Shown: positions 17,841-26,311 of the stretch, in pieces | How positions within the stretch are numbered: the stretch's first letter is position 1 | Layout of the letters: each line of letters starts with the position of its first letter | Origin: Pararhodobacter oceanensis | Lineage (GTDB): Bacteria; Pseudomonadota; Alphaproteobacteria; Rhodobacterales; Rhodobacteraceae | Assembly: GCF_003076755.1 (NCBI RefSeq) | Contig: NZ_QDKM01000005.1 | Span: forward strand, 1 to 64,000 | DNA length: 64,000 bases | Direction: 5' to 3' | Position numbers and translations under genes: made by a program | The notes under the pieces: generated by a model | What the model was told of the DNA's origin: nothing | What the model saw: only the letters and a program-made list of their open reading frames with translations | Databases searched by the model: none

Positions 17841-18958
17841 TAGTTATCCGCCTCGCCCAGTTCCGGCGCCGGCAGGTCCGACGCACAGCGCTGCCCGTCA
17901 ATGACAAAGGGCGAGCGCACGCCCTTATGCGCGCCCAGATCCAGCTCCATACCGCGCGCCTGAACCTGCGGATCGGCGAACACCTCATCCATGGTGTTGA
18001 TCGGCCCCGCAGGCACGCCCTTGGCCTCGCAAGCCGCCAGCAGATCGGCCTTTGACCAGCCCACCGTCACCGCGCCCAACTCTTCCATCAGCGCCACGCG
18101 GTTGGCCACGCGGCTGGCGTTATCCAGATAATCGGGATGGCGCATCAGATCCTCACGCCCCAGCAACCCACAGAGCCGCTGGTATTGCCCGTCATTGCCG
18201 GTGGCGATGATGATATGCCCGTCGCTGCATTCAAACACCTGATAGGGCACCAGATTGGGATGCACATTGCCGGTGCGCCCCGGCGGCGTGCCGGTGGCGA
18301 GGTAATTCATCGCCTGATTGGCCATCACCGAAACCGCGCAATCCATCAGGCTCAGGTCCAGATGCGCGCCCTTGCCCGACTGGTGACGCGCATGCACCGC
18401 CGCCAGAACAGCGGTCGAGGCATAGACGCCGGTGAACAGATCGGTCACCGCCACGCCAACACGGTGCGGCTCGCCCTCACTCGGCCCGGTGATCGACATC
18501 AGCCCGGACATGCCCTGAATGATGTAATCATAGCCCGCGCGGTGCTTATAGGGTCCGTCCTGCCCGAAACCGGTGATCGAGCAATAGATCAGCGCCGGAA
18601 ACTCGGCGCTCAAGCTGGCGTAATCCAGCCCGTATTTGGCCAGCCCGCCAACCTTGAAATTCTCGATCAGGATATCCGCGTCTTTCAGCAGATCGCGCAC
18701 TTTCTGCTGCCCCTCGGGCGTGCGGAAATCCGCCACCACCGAGCGTTTGCCACGGTTGGCCGCATGGAAATACGCCGCCACCTTACCGCCCTCGCGGTCA
18801 ATGAACGGCGGCCCCCAGCGGCGGGTATCGTCGCCCTCGGGCGCCTCGACCTTAATCACCTCGGCCCCCAGATCGGCCAGCGTCTGGCCGGTCCAGGGTC
18901 CAGCAAGAATGCGCGCCAACTCGACGACGCGCAGACCTTTCAACGGCGTGTTACTCAT
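17840..18958 (-). CDS. CaiB/BaiF family CoA-transferase
   Basis: 372 residues of the class III CoA-transferase family. N-terminal LKGLRVVELARILAGPW, GADVIKVE-like GAEVIKVEAPEGDD, catalytic aspartate in HLDLSLMDCAVS near residue 167, and the GYDYIIQGMSGLMSITG region. It moves CoA between a donor acyl-CoA and an organic acid; substrate cannot be told. The start at 18958 overlaps the stop of the DsbA-like gene (ATGA). A longer in-frame reading upstream belongs to the other gene's antisense/alternative frame and is rejected. Confidence 0.9.
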   Translation of the reverse strand: MSNTPLKGLRVVELARILAGPWTGQTLADLGAEVIKVEAPEGDDTRRWGPPFIDREGGKVAAYFHAANRGKRSVVADFRTPEGQQKVRDLLKDADILIENFKVGGLAKYGLDYASLSAEFPALIYCSITGFGQDGPYKHRAGYDYIIQGMSGLMSITGPSEGEPHRVGVAVTDLFTGVYASTAVLAAVHARHQSGKGAHLDLSLMDCAVSVMANQAMNYLATGTPPGRTGNVHPNLVPYQVFECSDGHIIIATGNDGQYQRLCGLLGREDLMRHPDYLDNASRVANRVALMEELGAVTVGWSKADLLAACEAKGVPAGPINTMDEVFADPQVQARGMELDLGAHKGVRSPFVIDGQRCASDLPAPELGEADN

Positions 18959-19653
18959 TCCGATGCAGGCAGCAGCGGGTCGAGGATCTCCTGAAATTCG
19001 GCGAAACTCATGTTGGAATAGGTCTCGCCGTTGATCACGAACGAGGGGGTGCCGGTGATGCCGTATTCTTCCATATTGTTCTGGTAGACCTGCATCATCG
19101 CGGTCGCCTGATCGCGGTCGGTCAGACAGGCGTTGAGCTCCTCGTCGCTCATCCCGGCGCGGCGCCCGATGCGGCGCAGGCTGTCGGCGACGTCGGCACC
19201 GCTCTCGCCACGTGCCCAGTCGCTTTGCTCGGCATAGATCATCTCGGCGACACCGAAATACCGCATCTGCCCACCGCAACGCGCGACCAAGGCGGCCCAG
19301 AGCCCGTAAGCGTCGAAATACACCTCGCGCTTGATATAGCGCACCAGACCCGTGTCGATATAGGCCTCTTTCAGATCATTATAGACGGTCTGGTTGAACC
19401 GCGCGCAATGCGGGCAGGTGAAGGAGGAAAACTCCATGATGGTGACTTCGGCCTCGGGGTTGCCCGCCTCCATCTCCAGCACCTGCGAAATGTCGATCTC
19501 GGCGCCGTCCGAGGTCTGCGCCTGCGCCGCGCCGGGTTCAATCAGCGTGCTGCCCGGAAGCGGGGCGCCACCGCTCAGCGAGGCATAGAGGTTGTAGCCA
19601 CCGACCGCGGTCAGGGCCGCAGCCCCCGAGAGCAAAAGCGTGCGTCTTTGCAT
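18955..19653 (-). CDS. DsbA-family thiol:disulfide oxidoreductase
   Basis: 232 residues. Arg-containing signal (MQRRTLLLSGAAALTAVGGY) that may be a Tat-type or Sec signal, then a thioredoxin fold with active site CPHC (SSFTCPHCARFNQ) and the cis-proline loop TGTPSFVING. Functions in the periplasm to form or isomerise disulfides. The start at 19653 has AAGGA 6 bases upstream. Followed by the CoA-transferase with 4-base overlap. Confidence 0.9.
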   Translation of the reverse strand: MQRRTLLLSGAAALTAVGGYNLYASLSGGAPLPGSTLIEPGAAQAQTSDGAEIDISQVLEMEAGNPEAEVTIMEFSSFTCPHCARFNQTVYNDLKEAYIDTGLVRYIKREVYFDAYGLWAALVARCGGQMRYFGVAEMIYAEQSDWARGESGADVADSLRRIGRRAGMSDEELNACLTDRDQATAMMQVYQNNMEEYGITGTPSFVINGETYSNMSFAEFQEILDPLLPASE

Positions 19654-19664
19654 GAGTAATCCTT

Positions 19665-20249
19665 TCATTCACCACCCGATCCAACTGGATCGCGCGTATT
19701 CTTTTTCAACAAAACATTGGTGGCCAGCCGGTCCAAAGCCGATTTCAAATCTGTGTCCGCCACCCCTTGGGTCATCCCCGACACCACCCCGCGCGCCCGC
19801 TCCAAGGCCTGCGGCGAGGGCGTGCGGATATTCGCCGCCTCGAAAGGCGTCTGCGGTTCGGCAAAGCCCTCGGCCGCGGTCTGCGTCACCCTGATCCGCG
19901 AGATCGCGGCATAGCCATAGATCGCATTGACCTTCTCGCGCAGCTTTTCCAACTGCATCTGCACCAAAGGCGCCGCCGCGCCCGAGGCCAGCAAGGTCAG
20001 CGTCGCCCCCATGCCGCCCTGCGCGTAGCCAATCTTGACCGGACGGCACAACGGCGCCAGTTGCGGACCCGCGACCTCGGGCCAATGGGTCAGCAGTTTG
20101 GTCACCGCAAAGCCGCGGGTTTCCCCTGCCTTGCGAATCGGATCGCGTAGCAGCCCCGATGCGGCCTCGAACCCGCGCATCCGGCGCTTAGGCCGCGCGC
20201 TGCCTGTCTTCGCCCCCGATCCTCGGGGTTTTTTCGCCATAGAAGCCAT
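19665..20249 (-). CDS. DUF721 / DciA-family protein
   Basis: About 194 residues. Basic N-terminus (KKPRGSG..RPKRRMRGF) followed by the DUF721 domain (LLTHWPEVAGPQLAPLCRPVKI, then a KH-like LTLLASGAAAPLVQMQLEKLREKVNAIYG). DciA proteins help load the replicative helicase in many bacteria. Start uncertain: ATG at 20249 or 20240, neither with a clear ribosome site. Divergent from mutY and 11 bases upstream of the DsbA-like gene, probably one operon. Confidence 0.8.
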   Translation of the reverse strand: MASMAKKPRGSGAKTGSARPKRRMRGFEAASGLLRDPIRKAGETRGFAVTKLLTHWPEVAGPQLAPLCRPVKIGYAQGGMGATLTLLASGAAAPLVQMQLEKLREKVNAIYGYAAISRIRVTQTAAEGFAEPQTPFEAANIRTPSPQALERARGVVSGMTQGVADTDLKSALDRLATNVLLKKNTRDPVGSGGE

Positions 20250-20346
20250 GCGGCACCGTGCTTTCCTGTGTCTTGGCACTAGTCTAGTGAGTTACACGAC
20301 CATGGCCAGAGGGGCCACGATAAAGCCGGATCAAAGGGCGTCAAGA

Positions 20347-21432
20347 ATGCGTGACGAAATTGCGAGGAGCGAACCCGCCTTGGCGCTGCTGCGCTGGTAT
20401 GACAGCGCCGCGCGGGTGCTGCCGTGGCGCGTCAGCCCCGCCGACCGCGCCGCCGGCGTGCGCCCCGATCCCTACCGCATCTGGCTCTCCGAGGTGATGT
20501 TGCAACAGACCACGGTGGCTGCGGTTAAGGATTATTTCCACCGTTTCACTACACGCTGGCCCGATGTGCAGGCCCTCGCCGCTGCCGAGGATGCCGAGGT
20601 GATGGCGGAATGGGCGGGGCTCGGCTATTACGCCCGCGCCCGCAATCTGCTGGCCTGCGCGCGACAAGTCACCGAGTTGGGCGGCTTTCCAGATGACGCC
20701 AAAGCCCTGCGCGCCCTGCCCGGTATCGGCCCCTATACCTCGGCGGCGATTGCCTCGATCGTCTGGGAGCGGCAAGAGACCGTGGTCGATGGCAATGTCG
20801 AACGGGTGGTGTCGCGGCTGTTTGCGGTCACCGAGCCGCTGCCGAAATCCAAACCGAAGCTGACAGCGCTGGCCGAGATCCTCACGCCCGCGCAGCGCCC
20901 CGGCGATTACGCGCAGGCGATGATGGACCTCGGCGCCACTATCTGCACTCCGCGCAACCCGAAATGCGACGCCTGCCCGCTCTCGGGGTTTTGTCAGGCC
21001 TATGCCCAAGGCATCGCCGCCAGCCTACCCGCCAAAACCCCGAAAGCCGCCAAACCGGTGCGACGCGGCATCGCCTATGTGGCGCTGCGCGAAGATGGCG
21101 CGCTGCTTTTGGAAACCCGCCCACCGCGTGGCCTCTTGGGCGGCACCTTGGGTTGGCCGGGCACCGAATGGCGCGCGGACTGGACCGAGCCTCTACCCCC
21201 TGCCCCACCGCTCGCCGCCGAGTGGCAGGACCTCACCGGCCTCGTGCGCCACACCTTCACCCATTTCCATTTGGAACTGACCGTCGCCATTTCCCGTGTT
21301 GCCGTGGACGCGCAGCCCAAAACAGGCGCGTTCCACCCTGAATTCAGCCCCAGCGCCCTGCCCACAGTGATGCGCAAAATCTGGGAACACGCAGCGTCAG
21401 ATCCCCTATTCGCGGCGCATTTCCCGCGTTAG
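20347..21432 (+). CDS. mutY: A/G-specific adenine glycosylase
   Basis: 361 residues. HhH-GPD domain with WLSEVMLQQTTVAAV (catalytic Glu), helix-hairpin-helix ALPGIGPYTSAAIASI, catalytic Asp in VVDGNVERVVSRL, and a [4Fe-4S] loop CTPRNPKCDACPLSGFC. The C-terminal NUDIX-like domain recognises 8-oxoG opposite A. AGGG lies about 9 bases before the ATG at 20347; an ATG at 20301 is possible. Divergent from the dciA-like gene and followed by alkB. Confidence 0.95.
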   Translation: MRDEIARSEPALALLRWYDSAARVLPWRVSPADRAAGVRPDPYRIWLSEVMLQQTTVAAVKDYFHRFTTRWPDVQALAAAEDAEVMAEWAGLGYYARARNLLACARQVTELGGFPDDAKALRALPGIGPYTSAAIASIVWERQETVVDGNVERVVSRLFAVTEPLPKSKPKLTALAEILTPAQRPGDYAQAMMDLGATICTPRNPKCDACPLSGFCQAYAQGIAASLPAKTPKAAKPVRRGIAYVALREDGALLLETRPPRGLLGGTLGWPGTEWRADWTEPLPPAPPLAAEWQDLTGLVRHTFTHFHLELTVAISRVAVDAQPKTGAFHPEFSPSALPTVMRKIWEHAASDPLFAAHFPR

Positions 21433-21456
21433 ACTGCCGGCAGCAAAGGCTTCCGA

Positions 21457-22587
21457 ATGCACAGCACGCGTCTGATATCCGCCCTGCCCTTCTGGCTATC
21501 GCTGGGCTTCGCCCCGTTGATCGCGGCGGGCGCGGCATGGGGCGGTTGGTGGCTGCTGCTGATCCCGCTCTATGCTTTCGGATTGATCACGATCCTTGAT
21601 TTCATCACCGGATTGAATTCGGCCAACCCGCAGATCGATACGCCGGTGAGCGAGCTCTTCTGGTATCGGCTGATCACGCTGGTCTGGTTTCCGGTGCAGA
21701 TGGCGCTGATCTTTGGCGCGCTGTATTGGGTGACCCATACCGACCATCTGCGCGGCTTTGAGGTGCTGGCGTTGTTTTACAGTATCGGGATCGCCTCGGG
21801 CGCGGTGGGGATCGTGTACGCGCATGAGTTGATGCACCAGAAATCGCAGCTCGAGCGCTGGCTCGCCGATCTGCTGCTCGCGTCGGTGCTCTATTCACAT
21901 TTCCGCTCCGAGCATCTGCGGGTGCATCACCTCTGGGTCGGCACACCGCGCGATCCGGTCACCGCCCGCTACAATGAGGGGTTCTGGCGGTTTTTCACCC
22001 GCGTGTTGCTGGCCTGTCCGCGCTCGGCATGGCGCGCCGAGGTGGCGCTGCTGGCGCGGGGCGGCAGGTCCAAATGGTCGGCGTCAAACCCGTTCTGGCG
22101 TTACGCCACGCTGCAGGTGCTGTTTCTCGCGCTGGCTTGGGGGATTGGCGGCGGCATCGGGGTGCTGCTGTTTCTGTTTCAGGCCTTTGTCGCGGTGCTG
22201 CATCTGGAGCTGACCAATTACGTCGAGCACTACGGCCTCACCCGCCTGCATCTGGGCGACGGGCGTTATGAGCACGTCCTGCCGCGCCATAGCTGGAATG
22301 CGGCGCATCGGGCGTCGAACTGGTTGCTGATCAACCTGCAGCGCCATTCCGACCACCATTACAAACCCGACCGGCGGTTTCCGCTGCTGCAGACCTATGA
22401 CGCGGGAGAGGCGCCGCAGCTGCCGCTGGGCTATCCGACGATGGTGGTGCTGGCGGCCTTTCCGCCGGTCTGGCGGCGGTTGATGAACCCCCGCGTGCGG
22501 GAATGGCGGCGGCGGTTTTATCCGCAGGTCACCGATTGGAGCGCCTATAAGTCCGGCAGCACGCCGATGCCGAAAGGCGCGCGCTAG
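21457..22587 (+). CDS. alkB: Membrane alkane 1-monooxygenase
   Basis: 376 residues. Six membrane segments and the three His clusters of integral-membrane di-iron hydroxylases: HELMH (123-127), EHLRVHH (152-158) and LQRHSDHH (294-301), plus the AlkB-specific NYVEHYG (254-260). Hydroxylates the terminal carbon of n-alkanes or fatty chains using reduced rubredoxin; no rubredoxin gene is seen in the window. AAAGG 7 bases before ATG. 24 bases after mutY; the 3' end overlaps the convergent EamA gene by 4 bases. Confidence 0.93.
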   Translation: MHSTRLISALPFWLSLGFAPLIAAGAAWGGWWLLLIPLYAFGLITILDFITGLNSANPQIDTPVSELFWYRLITLVWFPVQMALIFGALYWVTHTDHLRGFEVLALFYSIGIASGAVGIVYAHELMHQKSQLERWLADLLLASVLYSHFRSEHLRVHHLWVGTPRDPVTARYNEGFWRFFTRVLLACPRSAWRAEVALLARGGRSKWSASNPFWRYATLQVLFLALAWGIGGGIGVLLFLFQAFVAVLHLELTNYVEHYGLTRLHLGDGRYEHVLPRHSWNAAHRASNWLLINLQRHSDHHYKPDRRFPLLQTYDAGEAPQLPLGYPTMVVLAAFPPVWRRLMNPRVREWRRRFYPQVTDWSAYKSGSTPMPKGAR

Positions 22588-23468
22588 CGACGGGCAGGCG
22601 TGACGGCGGGGGTTTTCGACAGTTGCACCGCCAGAATACCCGCCATGATGATCACCACCCCGAGGATATCCACCGGCCCCAGCCCCTCACCGAGCAGGGC
22701 GGCGGCGACGGCGACGCCGAAGAACGGGTTGAGGAAATGGAAGGTCGCGCCGCGCACCGCGCCGATCCGCTGCACCAGCAGGAACCAGACCCATGTCGCG
22801 GCCAGTCCCGGCACCAGCGTGGTGTAGAGGAACGCAAGGATCAGCCGCGGGGTCCAGGTCACGGTGATCTCTTCCAGCGCCAGCGACGGGAAGATCAGCA
22901 CCACCGCGCCGACCAGCATTTGCAACCCCACCACCATCATCACATTGCCGCCCGAGGAGGCGCCGCGCAGGGAGAGCGTGGCGATCGCCAGCGCGATGGC
23001 GGCGATCACGCAGAGACCCACGCCGAGCGGATCGAGCCCGCCGGACAGGCGCGCGCCCATGATCAGGATCACGCCGCCGAAGCCGGCGACCAGACCGGCG
23101 ACGGCGAGGGGTTTGAGCCGGTCACCAAGAAAGGCGAAACCGGCCAGCGCGACGATCAGCGGCAGGGTCGAGGCGATGATCGCGGCGACCGAGGCTTCGA
23201 TCCACTGCATGGCAACGAAGTTGAGCCCCAGATAGATGCCGTTCTGACAGACCCCGAAAATCAGCGTCGCCCGCCATTGCGCGGGGGTCAGCCGCCACGT
23301 CTGGCCGAGGGCGCGGGCGATGGCGATGCCGATCAGACCGGAGAGAAGAAACCGCGCCGAGAGCGAGAACAGGGGCGGGGCGTCGACGACGATCATGCGG
23401 GCCGAGGTGAAGGCCGAGGACCACATGAAGGCGAAGGCGAGGCCCATTAATAGTGCTCGAAAATCCAT
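22584..23468 (-). CDS. EamA/DMT-superfamily transporter
   Basis: 294 residues, ten membrane helices in two EamA repeats (AFMWSSAFTSARMIV near the start of repeat 1; the second repeat ends LGEGLGPVDILGVVIIMAGI). Typically an exporter of amino acids or other metabolites. GAGGGGG about 5 bases before ATG. Convergent with alkB. Confidence 0.88.
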   Translation of the reverse strand: MDFRALLMGLAFAFMWSSAFTSARMIVVDAPPLFSLSARFLLSGLIGIAIARALGQTWRLTPAQWRATLIFGVCQNGIYLGLNFVAMQWIEASVAAIIASTLPLIVALAGFAFLGDRLKPLAVAGLVAGFGGVILIMGARLSGGLDPLGVGLCVIAAIALAIATLSLRGASSGGNVMMVVGLQMLVGAVVLIFPSLALEEITVTWTPRLILAFLYTTLVPGLAATWVWFLLVQRIGAVRGATFHFLNPFFGVAVAAALLGEGLGPVDILGVVIIMAGILAVQLSKTPAVTPARR

Positions 23469-23560
23469 AGCGCCCCCTCTGGCCCCAATCAGGCCACCGG
23501 CTCTGGATATCGCGGATTAAACAGGGATGCCAGACGGATCGCGGCTCGGGCTGGCCACCG

Positions 23561-23582
23561 CCTGTCCCGCGCGTGGGACAGG
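23561..23582. other. Hairpin at the left edge of the AT-rich islet
   Basis: CCTGTCCC-GCGCGT-GGGACAGG, an 8-base-pair perfect stem without a T tail. It is the last GC-rich structure before base composition falls sharply at about 23.59 kb. The rest of the 305-base gap (23469-23773) holds no recognisable gene. Confidence 0.4.
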
Positions 23583-23773
23583 GCGGGGGACAAGGAATAT
23601 CAAGGGGTTAGCTTGTTGGATTAAGGGAGTGTTAGGGATGATGGGGGTTCGTTTGATTTTCAAGTTCACTGCCAAATTGAATATCACCACCCGTACAGAT
23701 CGACCACGTTTTGTGTTGTCTTGCAAATAGACAAGAACTCGATACTGTTATTCTGATTCAATTTCTGGTGGCG

Positions 23774-24388
23774 ATGATGTTCCCGCAAACTGTACTCATC
23801 GGTCTGACTGTCGCTGTTGTGGGCTACTATCTCCAACAGCGCGCATGGCAACACAAACTACAAGAAGAAACGAGACAGCGGGAATTTGATGAATGCATGC
23901 ATTTAATAGATTCCCTAAGTAAAGCTATTGATCTGCGCCTGTACTCGATAACGCACTATGCCGCGCTAATTCGCAGAGATGACTTAACAGATAGCGACAT
24001 TACAGGGTACACAGATATTGTAAAAGATTGGATGCAGGAGTTTTCGTCGTTCAAATCCAAATTGTTCCATTATTACGGCAGAGACCGGATGCTCACCTTT
24101 GAGCAAAGTGTCCACAAGCAAATTGCAGATGCAAGTGGAGTTGTTTTGAGAGCTCAACGATATGGACTTCAACGTTTGAGCACCAAACACAAAGAAGAGT
24201 TTCTTGGCATCGAAGCTCGCGTCAACATCGCGCGATACACTGCTTTTAAGTTCTTACAAGATCTTAATGATGCCCTTTCAAATATGGAAGTGGGTAAGTC
24301 ATCGCACTATAATAACATTGATGTTGGCAAGCTGGATATGATTTCACGCATCTATTTAATTCAAAGACTCTTAGGGCTAAAGTCATAG
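23774..24388 (+). CDS. Unrecognised membrane-anchored protein in AT-rich islet
   Basis: About 204 residues. One N-terminal membrane helix (MMFPQTVLIGLTVAVVGYYL) followed by an arginine/glutamine-rich helical region and a mainly helical soluble domain rich in charged residues (YYGRDRMLTFEQSVHKQI; RYGLQRLSTKHKEEF). I recognise no family. Codons are AT-rich and unlike those of all flanking genes, a sign of horizontal origin. Start uncertain (ATG at 23774 or 23777, or a TTG at 23711). It converges with, and overlaps by 28 bases, the GT51-like gene. Confidence 0.65.
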   Translation: MMFPQTVLIGLTVAVVGYYLQQRAWQHKLQEETRQREFDECMHLIDSLSKAIDLRLYSITHYAALIRRDDLTDSDITGYTDIVKDWMQEFSSFKSKLFHYYGRDRMLTFEQSVHKQIADASGVVLRAQRYGLQRLSTKHKEEFLGIEARVNIARYTAFKFLQDLNDALSNMEVGKSSHYNNIDVGKLDMISRIYLIQRLLGLKS

Positions 24389-25155
24389 GCCGACATCGCA
24401 AGATTCATCCTATTGCGAACTCTTTTTGCCCATCTTGGAGCTATTGCTTCGGCAAAAGAAATAATCTCGTAGGGATCGCTTAGCGGGTAGAAACCCATCT
24501 TTGAGTAGGTCTCCCATACAGACCTTGGAAACGGCAAAGGGAACAGGCTCGCTATGAATGCCGCCTGATCTTGATCTAGCTTATCTGCCCGCATATTAAA
24601 TATCAAATTTGCCGCTTCTTCGCAGCCACTCATACGATGACCTAAGTAGGCGTTGTTCAAGTAGTATGAAAAAATGTCCCGCTTTGTGAGATGGAAGTTC
24701 AAAAATATTGCAAGTAATATTTCTCGCGCTTTCCGACTAACGGTTCGTTCATATCTTGCAACTGATATTCGCACAACCTGCTGATCAATCGTACTAATTC
24801 CTCCGAATCCATTCCCTTTAACGTACCTTTTTACTCCACGTGCAATGGATCGGAACTCTGCCCCGCGATGTAAAAAGAAACGCCGATCCTCCAGATAAAG
24901 AACAGAAATTTCGATTGGAAGAAAATTTCCCTCCTGGGGCGGAAGAGATGCCTGTGAAATAAAATAATAATTTGAGTTAAACAGGACAGAACGCTTGATC
25001 GCATCCAAATCCCGATTGAGGCCAAGCAAGAACTTTTTCACCCCAACCGAAGATCTAGGGCCTCGCTGAACTGTCCGTTTCCCAATTTTCACTGAAATAT
25101 CCATCAACAAGCGCGCCCAACACCAACTGCAAGCATAGTAATTGTCTTTTAGCAA
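24361..25155 (-). CDS. Stand-alone GT51 (peptidoglycan glycosyltransferase-like) protein
   Basis: About 264 residues consisting almost only of a GT51 domain: catalytic-Glu motif EDRRFFLHRGAEF (near 89), GGISTIDQQ (118-126) in place of the canonical GGSTITQQ, RKARE (141-145) with the second Glu, and YLNNAYLG. No transpeptidase domain and no convincing membrane anchor, unlike MtgA. AT-rich codons. The start is taken as TTG at 25155, with AGGAG 6 bases upstream lying just past the stop of the ParB-like gene; ATG at 25104 is the alternative. Polymerisation of lipid II is the family activity; activity here is unproven. Confidence 0.75.
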   Translation of the reverse strand: MLKDNYYACSWCWARLLMDISVKIGKRTVQRGPRSSVGVKKFLLGLNRDLDAIKRSVLFNSNYYFISQASLPPQEGNFLPIEISVLYLEDRRFFLHRGAEFRSIARGVKRYVKGNGFGGISTIDQQVVRISVARYERTVSRKAREILLAIFLNFHLTKRDIFSYYLNNAYLGHRMSGCEEAANLIFNMRADKLDQDQAAFIASLFPLPFPRSVWETYSKMGFYPLSDPYEIISFAEAIAPRWAKRVRNRMNLAMSAYDFSPKSL

Positions 25156-25165
25156 CCCCAACTCC

Positions 25166-26065
25166 TCACTCCCCCTGAAACCACCGCTCCACCAGATCGA
25201 GAATATCGTCGACGATCTCGGGATGCTCAGAGTGCCTTGCGTTGATCCTGATGATCCAGCCGTTGCGGGTCCATTCGCGGCGTAGGGTTATCCCTGAGCG
25301 CAAATGGAGGGCGCGGCGGGGGCGGCCGGGTTTGCGGGGGGTGTTGGGCGGTGCTTCGGGGGGCGGTGCTTCGGGCAGCAGCAGGGCTTCGGTGATCACC
25401 GGCTCGAGCGCGCGCCATTGGGTCTCGGGGCCCGCGCCGCGATGATCAGCCAGCGTCAGATGCAGCAGCTCGCCGAGGCCCGCGCGCAAGGCCACAGCGA
25501 GGCGGTCCATGCGGCGGGCGCTGAGCCGCTCGGGATCGGTCAGCACGCCCTCGAGTTCGGCAAAGACCAGCGCAAAGCCGCGCAGCCGCGAGTGGCCCTG
25601 TCGGGTGAGATCGGGAAACAGGGTTTCGGTGGCGGCGTCGAGGGTCTCGAAGTGCCGCGCATCAAGGCAGTGTTGCAGCAGCGCGCCCTTCTCCCAAGGG
25701 GTGATCGGGGCGCGGATCTCGTTCTCGGCGACCATCAGGGCAAGCGCCTGCGCGGTATCCTGAGGGGCGCGGATGAAGGCGGGGATGGTGGCGAAACGCC
25801 CGGGGTTGGTGGTGGGGTTGTCGGCTGGGTTCTGGGCGTGGAGGCGCTGGAAGGCGGTGAGGCGGCGCAGGCCGGAGATCAGCGCGAAGGGCAGGGTGCC
25901 GGGCTGGGTGTCGGGTTGGGCGAAGACCTCGATCGGCTGGCGCAACCCGTCGCGCAGGATCGAGGCTTGCAGGGTGCCAAGCGCGGCGGCGTCCAGCGCC
26001 AGGCGGTCGCGCAAAAGGGCGGTGGCGTCGATATCGGCAAGCGGCAGGTGGTGGATTTGGGGCAT
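25166..26065 (-). CDS. ParB/Srx-fold nuclease-domain protein
   Basis: 299 residues. ParB N-terminal fold with box I GLRQPIEVFAQ, the FALISGLRRLTAFQRL box and MVAENEIRAPITPWEKGALL, so residues about 1-125 are ParB-like. The C-terminal half is Pro/Arg-rich and ends in a short charged domain; no clear dimerisation domain. GC-rich codons match the host, not the AT-rich neighbour. Not next to parA, so probably not the chromosomal segregation ParB. Its stop is only 10 bases before the GT51 start, suggesting co-transcription. Confidence 0.78.
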   Translation of the reverse strand: MPQIHHLPLADIDATALLRDRLALDAAALGTLQASILRDGLRQPIEVFAQPDTQPGTLPFALISGLRRLTAFQRLHAQNPADNPTTNPGRFATIPAFIRAPQDTAQALALMVAENEIRAPITPWEKGALLQHCLDARHFETLDAATETLFPDLTRQGHSRLRGFALVFAELEGVLTDPERLSARRMDRLAVALRAGLGELLHLTLADHRGAGPETQWRALEPVITEALLLPEAPPPEAPPNTPRKPGRPRRALHLRSGITLRREWTRNGWIIRINARHSEHPEIVDDILDLVERWFQGE

Positions 26066-26073
26066 GGCGGGGC

Positions 26074-26311
26074 TTTCTGGCTGGGGGTGGCCAGAAGGGC
26101 GCAAGCGAGTTGACGGGTGGTGAAGGGGGCGTGCGGTGGGAGCGAAGCGCGGAGGGGCGCGGAGGGGCGCGCCCGAGCCTGGGTGGGCGCCTCACCCTTG
26201 CCACTGCGCGGCGCGCTCCAAAGCACGGATGCCGGTCGAGCCCCAAACAACATCGCCAAGGCGCCCTCCCGGGGGGAGGGTCGGGGCCCGTGCCAAGGGT
26301 GGGGCTGGGGA
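26074..26311 (+). repeat. Tandem unit B2 (about 238-base period)
   Basis: First of two direct copies. It starts TTTCTGGCTGGGGG, runs through GTGCGGTGGGAGCGAAGC, GCCCGAGCCTGGGTGGGCGC, and the hairpin CCCTCCC-GGG-GGGAGGG (26264-26280), and ends at a degraded second hairpin. It also matches the copy at 8.9-9.05 kb. No gene is seen here; the 660-base gap is filled by repeats plus the hup terminator. Confidence 0.75.

Noticed and set aside
18959-19279. N-terminal extension of the CaiB-like gene
   Set aside because: The extension reads through the DsbA-like gene in another frame; the ATG at 18958 overlapping the DsbA stop fits the family start.
25166-26065. Chromosome-partition ParB with origin nearby
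   Set aside because: No parA, gidAB, dnaA or parS-like 16-base palindromes seen; the C-terminal dimerisation domain is absent.
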